In this document: piece by piece, positions 22,697-29,520 of the stretch
Layout: each line of letters opens with the position of its first letter
Numbering within the stretch: the stretch's first letter is position 1
IMG/VR virus record: IMGVR_UViG_3300042465_001831
Location: 1-34,694 of that record
Length of the DNA: 34,694 nt
Reading direction: 5' to 3' (one strand)
From: a virus
Program-made: the position numbers and the translations under genes
The notes under the pieces: generated by a model
Databases searched by the model: none
Told to the model about the DNA's origin: nothing
The model's input: the letters and a program-made list of their open reading frames with translations, nothing else

Positions 22697-24189
22697 AGTA
22701 TGTCAAACGCTCCAACAGTTCCAAAGCTACGGCGAGTTGTTCTTTCAATGCCGTTCACAATACTTGTTACAAGATTTTCTTGAGTGATTACTGAACCTGC
22801 ATTGTTAACAATTACATTGACACCGCTTTTTGGCATATAGAGTTTGCCACCTTGACCAACTGCAAGAGCAGTTGAACCTGAAAGTGACTTTTGGCGGGCT
22901 AAGTTTTGGCGTACCGCTTCGGCAGTAATTGCATCTTGCAATTTCTTACTATCTTTTGTTGCTTTTGTTGCTTTATTAAGTCCAGCGGTAAAATCATCAA
23001 GAGCATTTGTAACAGGTGAGTAAGGAGTAATACTAAAATCACGATTATTAGTATTACCACGAGGACTAACTCCTTTTTTGCCACCAGCCACGGCATCGGG
23101 CTTCAACATATTGTTAACTGTATAAGCACCAAGCCCAACTGTTGCAAGTGCAGCGGCTCCTAATGCAATGCTTACACCTGATGTTGCAAATGCGTTTGCA
23201 ATTGCTGCTCCAATTGCAGTTGTTTTTAATAACTTCATTACGCCAATAATTCCCTGGATTGCAGTAATAAAAGCGGCAATTCGACCAACAACAAACATTC
23301 CAGCAATTAGGGCTGCCATACTCTTAACAATGCCCATATTGTTTGCGCACCAGTCTGAAAAGGCAACTGCAGCAAATAATAACTTTACTGCAAAATCTGT
23401 TGCAAGTTGAAAGGAAGCAACAAGTTGCTTTTGATTTGTTTCAACAAAATCATTGATTGCAGGCAAAATCTTTGTAGTTACAACATTTGCAAACTTTTCC
23501 AAAACTGGAATTAGGGCATATCCTAATTTATCAAGAATTTGATTAAATGCTAATTGAAGTTTTATCAATCTAAATTCTAAAGTTTCTGCACGCTTTTCAG
23601 CCTGTCCTTTGAAAGTCGCTCCAAGAGATTTCAAAATTGCGTTAAGGTCTTTTGACTTTACCGCAGCGGCATCAAGCGGAACGCCAAGTTTTGTCAAAGC
23701 ACCAACATTGCCACCAATGGCCTTTGCAAGCGCAATTGAAACTGCGCCTAAATCTTTTGTTGTGCCTGCAGAAATATCTAAAGCAAGAGACTGCAATTGT
23801 TGAGCAACTGTTACATCTTTGGTTGCCTGAGTCAAAATCTGCAAAGAAGGAATCAACTGATTGTTATCAACGCCAACTAATAATTCTAATTTGTCAAGGT
23901 AGGTAACAGTTGCTGCAATAGCTTCATCGGTTGCACCTGTTGTATTACGCAAGGCAGTAGCGAGGGCAATCTGTTGCTTTTGATCTTCTATTGCGCCTTG
24001 AACTGCATCCTTGCCAATTTTTGCCGCAAACGCTGCAGATGCAAGGGCAGCAACTCCAAATGCTTTTGCAGATTTCTTGGCAAATTTATCAATGTTTTTA
24101 CCAAGTTTGTTAATATCTTTTTGAGCAGCCTTTGAGCCTTTATCAGAATACTGGGTGAGGATGCGGGCTACAACTGCGCCAACTGCCAT
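22693..24189 (-). CDS. Tape measure protein
   Basis: A 498-residue protein, helical from residue 1 (AAQKDINKLGKNIDKFAKKS), with hydrophobic segments (AALASAAFAAKIG; MFVVGRIAAFITAIQGIIG) near residues 46-58 and 290-310 and a Gly/Ala-rich middle. This is the profile of a tape measure protein, which sets tail length. From the usual 0.15 nm per residue, the tail may be around 75 nm. A 498-residue tape is short for a siphovirus, which implies a short flexible tail. It follows the frameshifted chaperone and the 187-residue gene, as expected. Confidence 0.85.
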   Translation of the reverse strand: MAVGAVVARILTQYSDKGSKAAQKDINKLGKNIDKFAKKSAKAFGVAALASAAFAAKIGKDAVQGAIEDQKQQIALATALRNTTGATDEAIAATVTYLDKLELLVGVDNNQLIPSLQILTQATKDVTVAQQLQSLALDISAGTTKDLGAVSIALAKAIGGNVGALTKLGVPLDAAAVKSKDLNAILKSLGATFKGQAEKRAETLEFRLIKLQLAFNQILDKLGYALIPVLEKFANVVTTKILPAINDFVETNQKQLVASFQLATDFAVKLLFAAVAFSDWCANNMGIVKSMAALIAGMFVVGRIAAFITAIQGIIGVMKLLKTTAIGAAIANAFATSGVSIALGAAALATVGLGAYTVNNMLKPDAVAGGKKGVSPRGNTNNRDFSITPYSPVTNALDDFTAGLNKATKATKDSKKLQDAITAEAVRQNLARQKSLSGSTALAVGQGGKLYMPKSGVNVIVNNAGSVITQENLVTSIVNGIERTTRRSFGTVGAFDIL

Positions 24190-24753
24190 TTATTTAGCTC
24201 GCTCTCCCTGTAGATGTTTCTGTAGATCGGTTTTTGCTTGTTCAAGCGCACGCGCTACATTTTCTTCAATTCTTGCTCTGTCTTTATCTACAACGCGCCA
24301 TACTACACGCGAAGCCTTGCCGAATCTGTTGCCGATTGTTCTAAGAAATTGCTGACTTGAACCACCGCCAAATCCTGCCTTACTTTTACGGCCAGCCGTT
24401 TCAAAGATTGCACCTGCTGCAGACTTATTAAGCAATGCACCAGCACTTGTTGTGTAATCACCACGAACTTTGCCCTGGGCTTTTGTTTTAGTGATTTTTG
24501 ATTTAATTTCGCCAGCGTTCCATCCAGGCCAACCAGCACCACCGCGAGTGGTTTTGCGGGGTTTAGCCGCATCGGATTTACTCCAACCACTCATCGGCGG
24601 TTCTTCGCTGATTAAACCTTTAGCATCACGCTCTGCGCCTCTTAATTCATTATTGATAACTTTATTGAAGCGTTTAACCGCATCTTTATCAAATTCTTTA
24701 AGTGCATCAAGAGTTTCTTTGATACCTGATAGAACAATTACTTCTTCAGCCAT
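24190..24753 (-). CDS. Tail-associated protein between chaperone and tape measure (187 aa)
   Basis: A 187-residue basic protein starting MAEEVIVLSGIKETLDALKE. It begins with a helix that contains DKDAVKRFNKVINNE, has a Gly-rich middle (GGAGWPGWNAGEIKSK) and ends in a charged helix (RARIEENVARALEQAK). The opening is reminiscent of HK97 gp10-type completion proteins, but its site between the chaperone and tape measure is unusual for that family. I leave the function open. Its start overlaps the stop of the frameshift extension. Confidence 0.55.
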   Translation of the reverse strand: MAEEVIVLSGIKETLDALKEFDKDAVKRFNKVINNELRGAERDAKGLISEEPPMSGWSKSDAAKPRKTTRGGAGWPGWNAGEIKSKITKTKAQGKVRGDYTTSAGALLNKSAAGAIFETAGRKSKAGFGGGSSQQFLRTIGNRFGKASRVVWRVVDKDRARIEENVARALEQAKTDLQKHLQGERAK

Positions 24754-24892
24754 TGGCTTTAGCTCGTTCCTTCATATAAATCGTGATTGCTTCAAGAATT
24801 CCATCAGGCGCATCTAACAAATCACTTACAGGAATACCAGTTTCAACCGCAACGGCTGCAATCGTATAGGTTAAACTGTTGCGGTGGATTCG
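24746..24892 (-). CDS. -1 frameshift extension of the tail assembly chaperone
   Basis: A 48-codon open frame without a start codon, following the chaperone in the -1 frame. It encodes TYTIAAVAVETGIPVSDLL and ends ITIYMKERAKANG, the usual tail of the longer G-T product. A TAG limits how far upstream the shift can occur. The TTC codon at 24894-24892 (minus strand), preceded by T, allows the Phe tRNA to re-pair with TTT in the -1 frame. The slip sequence is not the classic X XXY YYZ heptamer. The fusion would be about 134 residues. Its end overlaps the next gene start. Confidence 0.65.
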   Translation of the reverse strand, partial: RIHRNSLTYTIAAVAVETGIPVSDLLDAPDGILEAITIYMKERAKANG

Positions 24893-25149
24893 AAAGAACT
24901 ATCACTGTCCAATTCGGCAGAAATAATAGTGTCTAAGAATTCAGGGCCAAAAAGTTTAACCACAACTCCATTTACCTGCATTGCTTTCCAAGCCAACCAA
25001 TAGATGTGTTCAATTTTTTGTTGCTCTCCCAAAAGTTTAGGCATCCCTGCACCAAACTGTTGTTCAAATGCAACAATGATACGAGGTGTCAGTTTGTAGG
25101 ACACCTCAACACCTTCGGTTGTCTTTACTTTTACTGCTAATCCATCCAT
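24871..25149 (-). CDS. Tail assembly chaperone (short form, G-like)
   Basis: A 92-residue protein starting MDGLAVKVKTTEGVEVSYKL, with RIIVAFEQQFGAGMPKLLGE and HIYWLAWKAMQVNG. Size, sequence pattern and position between the major tail protein and the tape measure identify the G-type chaperone that coats the tape measure during tail assembly. GGGGG lies before the ATG. A -1 frameshift near its end gives the longer form (see the extension at 24746-24892). Confidence 0.8.
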   Translation of the reverse strand: MDGLAVKVKTTEGVEVSYKLTPRIIVAFEQQFGAGMPKLLGEQQKIEHIYWLAWKAMQVNGVVVKLFGPEFLDTIISAELDSDSSFESTATV

Positions 25150-25167
25150 CTTTTCCCCCTTAGTTGA

Positions 25168-25593
25168 TTATGAGATTGCTTTTGTAATTGCACCTGAAAT
25201 TGGCCAAGTCACACTTGCCGTTACTAACTCACCAACGGCACCTGAAAGTGGCTGCCATTCAGCAATCAAAGCATTAAATGTGTATTTTGGATTGCTGGCA
25301 CTTACTGTTGTGTTGACTGGGCGAATTTCCATTGCCACGGCAGTTCCAACAGTTGATGTTGCAAGTGATGTGCCATTGATAAGTTCTTCAAGGGCATTAT
25401 CTGCAAAATCTTGATTGAACTCAACAGTTAGTTGATTGTCAAACAATCCACCAACGCGTGTACGAGCTGACGAGCCAAGCCCGGTGGTGTCAACCACATC
25501 AACGCTTGATGAAAGTGCAACTGATGTGACATATTGCGAAATGTCATTGCTTGCATACAAGACATAGGCATTTGTTAATACAATGCGTGCCAT
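25168..25593 (-). CDS. Major tail protein, copy 2
   Basis: A 141-residue protein starting MARIVLTNAYVLYASNDISQ, with VDVVDTTGLGSSARTRVGGL, then FNQDFADNALEE and EWQPLSGAVGELVTASVTWP. It is a clear paralogue of the upstream gene (25594-26016), which has the same opening and the same EWQPLSGAVGEL and WPISGAITKAI end. These are tail tube subunits. It ends AITKAIS. One copy may make the tube and the other a specialised or heteropolymeric part. Confidence 0.85.
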   Translation of the reverse strand: MARIVLTNAYVLYASNDISQYVTSVALSSSVDVVDTTGLGSSARTRVGGLFDNQLTVEFNQDFADNALEELINGTSLATSTVGTAVAMEIRPVNTTVSASNPKYTFNALIAEWQPLSGAVGELVTASVTWPISGAITKAIS

Positions 25594-26016
25594 TTATGCA
25601 ATCGCCTTTGTGATAGCACCTGAGATTGGCCAAGTTGCAGAGATTGTTGCAAGTTCACCAACTGCACCTGAAAGTGGTTGCCATTCGGCGCACAAGGCTG
25701 AGAATGTATAACTTGGATTTGCGGCACCAACTGCTGCTGATGTTGGCTTGATAACACAAGTTGTGACTGTTCCAACCAGTGAAGAACCTACTGCGTTGAT
25801 TGTTATTTCAGGACCTGATGTTGCAAAATCCTGATTAAATTCAAATGTCACTGAGTTATCAGCAAGCCCACTGATACGAGTACGCGCACCAGAGCTAGAC
25901 ATTCCAGTTGTGTCAACCACATCTTCGCTGGTTGAAAGTGCCACACTGGTAATAAATTCGCTTAAGTTAATTCCATTGATTACAACGGATGCATCTGTAA
26001 GAACTGTACGGGCCAT
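25594..26016 (-). CDS. Major tail protein, copy 1
   Basis: A 140-residue tail tube protein starting MARTVLTDASVVINGINLSE, with SEDVVDTTGMSSSGARTRIS, FNQDFATSGPEI and EWQPLSGAVGELATISATWP. The downstream gene follows at once with the same architecture, so the pair is a tandem duplication that has diverged through the middle but kept both ends. Its start overlaps the upstream stop by one base (TAATG). Confidence 0.85.
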   Translation of the reverse strand: MARTVLTDASVVINGINLSEFITSVALSTSEDVVDTTGMSSSGARTRISGLADNSVTFEFNQDFATSGPEITINAVGSSLVGTVTTCVIKPTSAAVGAANPSYTFSALCAEWQPLSGAVGELATISATWPISGAITKAIA

Positions 26017-26183
26017 TATTCGGCTTCCTTTTCTGTTGCTGGTTTAGTTGGCGCATTGCTTTTTAGGTGATCGCCAGCAACAAGTGCTTCAGCGTTTAGC
26101 CCAAGTTCAAGCAATTCTTTGTCGGAGATTGTTTCTCCCTTTTTCTTCGCCTCAAAATTATTTGAGGTAACTGTGTAGCTCAT
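26016..26183 (-). CDS. Small head-tail region protein (55 aa)
   Basis: A 55-residue ORF starting MSYTVTSNNFEAKKKGETIS, with AAGGAGAAA right before the ATG. The frame opens at 26201, but the start at 26183 has the ribosome binding site. It is charged and low-complexity at the end (SNAPTKPATEKEAE). It lies between the putative tail terminator and the first major tail protein. Function unknown. Confidence 0.6.
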   Translation of the reverse strand: MSYTVTSNNFEAKKKGETISDKELLELGLNAEALVAGDHLKSNAPTKPATEKEAE

Positions 26184-26191
26184 TTTTCTCC

Positions 26192-26590
26192 TTATCCCCA
26201 AACGGTGAGACGGTAACGGTATGAAAGAAATTCAATTTCACCTGCAACATAAGTGCCAGCCTCTGCAGATGTAACGCGCAAAGTGCTACAGGCACCGCCA
26301 AGTGTCAAATCGGATTCAATCGCTGCCTTGATTGAGTAATCCCCGCTACCTGCGAGGTACTTATCAAGATCATTTTGGCCTGAACGCTCTGTAAAGCGCT
26401 GGACCAAAACAACAACATCAAGGTTTGCCTGGTCTAAACCACGGGCATTATTCAAATCAAAGGTGAAATCCAACTGGCCAACAATGGCTGCTGGTGCTAC
26501 TGGCGTACTTGGGATGAGTTCATAAACCCGCATACCCTGAATCGCCTCTAGGTTGGCTTTTAAGCCGTTTCTGACCTCACTAGGTAACAT
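26192..26590 (-). CDS. Putative tail terminator or head completion protein (132 aa)
   Basis: A 132-residue protein starting MLPSEVRNGLKANLEAIQGM with a beta-rich middle (VGQLDFTFDLNNARG; LDVVVLVQRFTER). Position after the connector and before the tail tube, size, and the opening helix fit a tail terminator or head completion protein. I cannot distinguish the two. The start codon overlaps the connector stop by one base. Confidence 0.6.
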   Translation of the reverse strand: MLPSEVRNGLKANLEAIQGMRVYELIPSTPVAPAAIVGQLDFTFDLNNARGLDQANLDVVVLVQRFTERSGQNDLDKYLAGSGDYSIKAAIESDLTLGGACSTLRVTSAEAGTYVAGEIEFLSYRYRLTVWG

Positions 26591-27198
26591 TACTTAGCCA
26601 AGCCATTGTTCTTACGCAATGGGCGCAGTACCGCCTCAACATCAGCATCTAGCTTTGCAGCCAAACGCACTGTTCCTAAATCTGTATTTCCAGCAATTCC
26701 AAATGGTGACTGGTTACGCAAGAACAGGCGAGATGCTTGAATTTTTGCAGCAGTCTTTACCTCAAAAGGCACCGCTGACCATCCAAAAATACCTTTAACG
26801 CGTACTGATTGTGGCAAGTTCCAGGGGAATACATAAGAGCCAACTGCCAAAATACGAGACATTGGCCAACCGCGTGAAGGATTATTGACTGGTTCAAACA
26901 TTGAATCGTCAGCCGTCCACACTGAGCCATAGGTGCGATCAAAATTATCATCTGTTGCAATCTCGCTGATGCTCACAAAATCATCAACTGGCAAAATGTA
27001 ATAGTCGGTTGGGGTGTAATAACGAGTTGCTGGCGCACCCTGAGTGCCATCTGTATAAAAGAAACGGCCACAATAATCATCTATTTGGCGTGAAGCGGTT
27101 GCAATAGCCATTTCAAGGGCTGCATTGTCCATTGAATCTTCAAGATTCAGCGCAGCCTTTACATCATTGAGTGTCGTGTAACCGTTAGTGATCGCCAC
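26590..27198 (-). CDS. Head-tail connector protein (adaptor)
   Basis: A 202-residue protein with a GTG start, opening MAITNGYTTLNDVKAALNLE and continuing NAALEMAIATASRQIDDYCG. This N-terminal helix set is characteristic of phage head-tail adaptors (gp6-like). Later segments carry SISEIATDDNFDR and PFEVKTAAKIQASRLFLRNQ. It docks onto the portal and closes the head. It lies after the inserted glycosyltransferase and the 41-residue ORF. Confidence 0.75.
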   Translation of the reverse strand: MAITNGYTTLNDVKAALNLEDSMDNAALEMAIATASRQIDDYCGRFFYTDGTQGAPATRYYTPTDYYILPVDDFVSISEIATDDNFDRTYGSVWTADDSMFEPVNNPSRGWPMSRILAVGSYVFPWNLPQSVRVKGIFGWSAVPFEVKTAAKIQASRLFLRNQSPFGIAGNTDLGTVRLAAKLDADVEAVLRPLRKNNGLAK

Positions 27199-27310
27199 GC
27201 TTTATTCTCGTTTCTACTTTGGGAAGCATTGCCTTTTCCAGTTGTGGAATCGCCGTAGCAGTTTCCTTTGATTTTACCTTAATTCTTAAAATTCTTTTTA
27301 TGCGTTCCAT
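27185..27310 (-). CDS. Small basic ORF overlapping two genes (41 aa)
   Basis: A 41-residue, strongly basic ORF starting MERIKRILRIKVKSKETATA and ending KVETRIKRGDH. It overlaps the end of the glycosyltransferase by 13 bases and the start of the connector by 14, and fills the otherwise empty 99-base gap. An AGG lies about 11 bases before the ATG. It may be a nucleic-acid-binding or head-filling peptide, or a chance frame. Confidence 0.45.
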   Translation of the reverse strand: MERIKRILRIKVKSKETATAIPQLEKAMLPKVETRIKRGDH

Positions 27311-27975
27311 ATATCGTGCTGCCTATCATCTAGCCAATAACTCTTTGAGTGAGGAAGTATCGCGCCAGTGTGGGCATAAATTGGAAAACCTAGTGAGCGA
27401 ACTCGGCGGCAAAACTGTAAATCTTCGCCTATCCATTCGCCGTTGATTGGGCCATCCCAAAACCAGCACCAATCTTGCCCCTGGTGTGGGTCGGCATCTG
27501 CTCTAATTGCTTCAAGAACGCTTCGGTGGATTAGCAAACATCCAGTACCTGCTGCATCTACTTGGAAAATTGAATCTTTATCGTACTTATTTAACGGCAA
27601 GAAGCCTTCAGGGGCATCTTGAAAAATCGTTGGCACTGGTTGTGGGTACGGATAACCTGTTTCAAAACTTGCAAACACCAAACCTGCTACAACTGGGCGC
27701 TCTTTGTCATGCGCGGCTTCAATCAATTTATCAAATGCTTCAACAGAAAGTTGCTCATCTGAATCCATCATTAGTAACCAATCAGATTTGGTTTCTAAAA
27801 ATTGTTTTACTAAACGATTGCGTTGCTTTGAAAGCAACCCTGAACCCTTGATTCTAATAAATGGGCCAAGTCGTGCTGATCTTGATTGAGCAACCTGAAC
27901 CAAGCTAAATGCAAACCCACCATTAACTGTTCCTGGGTCACAACTACCAATTGAAACTTTATGTGCCGACTTCAT
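27298..27975 (-). CDS. Glycosyltransferase, GT2-like (GT-A fold), inside the head operon
   Basis: A 225-residue enzyme opening MKSAHKVSIGSCDPGTVNGG, with KQRNRLVKQFLE before the D-x-D motif (DSD, 71-73). GEDLQFCRR lies at 183-191 and H209 in GAILPHSK is a possible metal ligand or catalytic base. This is the GT-A pattern that uses NDP-sugar and metal. It sits between the capsid and connector genes. A leader hairpin identical to that of the other glycosyltransferase holds its SD. The likely substrate is a virion protein such as the capsid; this is inference. Confidence 0.8.
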   Translation of the reverse strand: MKSAHKVSIGSCDPGTVNGGFAFSLVQVAQSRSARLGPFIRIKGSGLLSKQRNRLVKQFLETKSDWLLMMDSDEQLSVEAFDKLIEAAHDKERPVVAGLVFASFETGYPYPQPVPTIFQDAPEGFLPLNKYDKDSIFQVDAAGTGCLLIHRSVLEAIRADADPHQGQDWCWFWDGPINGEWIGEDLQFCRRVRSLGFPIYAHTGAILPHSKSYWLDDRQHDIWNA

Positions 27976-27976
27976 A

Positions 27977-27990
27977 GATTCCCCCGAATC
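27977..27990 (-). promoter_or_regulatory. SD-sequestering hairpin before the GT2 glycosyltransferase
   Basis: GATTCGGGGGAATC on the minus strand, ending one base before the ATG at 27975. Stem GATTC/GAATC, loop GGGG. Identical to the element at 13288-13301. Confidence 0.6.
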
Positions 27991-28000
27991 ATTTAAGAAG

Positions 28001-28040
28001 TAAGAGGCGGGTTAGTCGGGGGAGAAAAACCCGCCTCTTA
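28001..28040 (-). terminator. Strong hairpin after the capsid gene
   Basis: TAAGAGGCGGGTT pairs perfectly with AACCCGCCTCTTA (13 bp) just after the capsid stop at 28058. On the minus strand it is followed by CTTCTTAAATG, a weak U tail, so it is more likely a partial terminator or an mRNA-stabilising 3' hairpin than a complete stop. Either would raise capsid over connector output. Confidence 0.6.
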
Positions 28041-28057
28041 CAATTTTTAACTTTCGA

Positions 28058-29410
28058 TTAGAAAGTTGGTGCTACCAAACCAGTGCCTGAAATGATTGAG
28101 GCTGCTAGTGGGTAACGCTCTGCAGAGAAAGCACCAAATCCATAAACAACAGACTTGATTGTGAGAGATGAAGCACCAGTTGCATCAAATGACAATGCGA
28201 ATGGTGATCCTGGCTGCTCCCAAAGGTGCATTTCAGGTGCTGCTACGCAGTAAATCTGATCTTGGTTTGTTGCTGCACCAAGATTAGTTACAACATTTGC
28301 ATCAGCAATGATTGGCAAGCCCATCATTGAGTAACCTGAGTTGCCGTATCCAACTACGCCTGCACCTGCTGCAGTTGCGTTCATTGGACCATTTGCAGTT
28401 GGAACTACTAATGGGCGGCCTGTTGTGTCCACTGCTGCTAGCAAGAAAGCTAGACGGCGTGGGTGCATAATCCAGTGAGTTGGTGTTTCAAATACATTTG
28501 ACTGAATTTGCTGAATTGCATCAGCCAACTTTGGATATAGAAGTGCAACTGTTGGTGTTGTTGCAGTGAAAGTGACTGCATTTCCACCTGAGTTTGCGAT
28601 TCCCTTGAACTGGCCGTTTGAGCCTGTTCCGTTTAGAACCTGATTATCAACAGTTGTGTGCCATGAACGGATTAGGTCAGCAACAACAAATGTGTCAATG
28701 CCTGTTCCGCGCTCAATTGCCTGGCGTGATAGGTCCTGTTGTCCAGCGATTGTACGAACTGGGATGCTCAAAAGTGTATCGTCAGCATCAGTTTCTGATA
28801 CTGCAGTGTTCTGAGTTTCCTGAACTGCAGTTGATGTACCTGTTGTCATACGGGAAATCTCAAGAGACATTCCAGCAGCAGGTAGTGTGTGCTTTGCAGT
28901 TGCAAAGTCTGCAGTTGGGCGGCCTGCGCGTGCATAAGGTGCAGCGAGGTCAACCAAGTATTGTGGAACAACTAATCCAGCGAAGTTTGATGTACCAACA
29001 TCACGGCGCTCGATTGATTCTTCCTTTGTGTGGCGAGCAAGGCGCTCTTGTGCTGAGTAATCTCCACGAATCTGAGCGTTGAAAACATCCTTAACGAATG
29101 AAACTTCAGCTTCAGGGTTGTATGTGCGAACTTCGCGTGTGATTGATGTGCCACCAACGCGAGGTGTGATTACTGCTGCAACAGATGAGCGCATTTCTGC
29201 AACCTTTGCATCTGCTGCTGCTTGTGTTGTGAACTTTTCAATCTTTGCATCTAGTGCGCGTGCTTCTTCTACAAGAGCATCAACCTTATCGGTTTCCTCT
29301 GCAGTAAGGTCGGTGCGAGATTCTGCGGCTACTGCCTCAAGAACTGCATCCATTTCTGCCTTAACTACATCACGGCGCTCAAGAGCTACATCAAGATATG
29401 ACTTTGACAT
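28058..29410 (-). CDS. Major capsid protein (HK97 fold) with N-terminal delta-type scaffold
   Basis: A 450-residue protein starting MSKSYLDVALERRDVVKAEM, where GGAGAAAA lies just before the ATG; the frame opens at 29461 but that part lacks an SD. Residues 1-110 are helical and charged (TAEETDKVDALVEEARALDA), as in the delta scaffold removed by the protease. The rest is the HK97 capsid: SNFAGLVVPQYLVDLAAPYA, TWIMHPR-like IMHPRRLAFL and GYSMMGLPIIADANVV. The DNA is flanked by hairpins at 28001-28040 and 29498-29517. Confidence 0.88.
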   Translation of the reverse strand: MSKSYLDVALERRDVVKAEMDAVLEAVAAESRTDLTAEETDKVDALVEEARALDAKIEKFTTQAAADAKVAEMRSSVAAVITPRVGGTSITREVRTYNPEAEVSFVKDVFNAQIRGDYSAQERLARHTKEESIERRDVGTSNFAGLVVPQYLVDLAAPYARAGRPTADFATAKHTLPAAGMSLEISRMTTGTSTAVQETQNTAVSETDADDTLLSIPVRTIAGQQDLSRQAIERGTGIDTFVVADLIRSWHTTVDNQVLNGTGSNGQFKGIANSGGNAVTFTATTPTVALLYPKLADAIQQIQSNVFETPTHWIMHPRRLAFLLAAVDTTGRPLVVPTANGPMNATAAGAGVVGYGNSGYSMMGLPIIADANVVTNLGAATNQDQIYCVAAPEMHLWEQPGSPFALSFDATGASSLTIKSVVYGFGAFSAERYPLAASIISGTGLVAPTF

Positions 29411-29497
29411 TTTTCTCCAATGAGTTTGTAATTGTTTTGAGGTGGTGGCAATGCTTTCCACGGCGCTTTTAGGGTGTGGGATTTGCTCCGACTTCGC

Positions 29498-29517
29498 TCT
29501 GCTACTTGTGTAGCAGA
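29498..29517 (-). promoter_or_regulatory. Leader hairpin between protease and capsid genes
   Basis: On the minus strand TCTGCTAC and GTAGCAGA pair perfectly (8 bp) around an ACAA loop, directly after the protease stop at 29521. No U run follows, so it is probably an mRNA processing or stability element in the roughly 110-base capsid leader. The rest of this leader holds only the SD of the capsid gene. Confidence 0.5.
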
Positions 29518-29520
29518 AAT

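Noticed and set aside
27185-27310. The gap between glycosyltransferase and connector as a promoter region
   Set aside because: A basic ORF fills it exactly, and no convincing -35/-10 pair is present.
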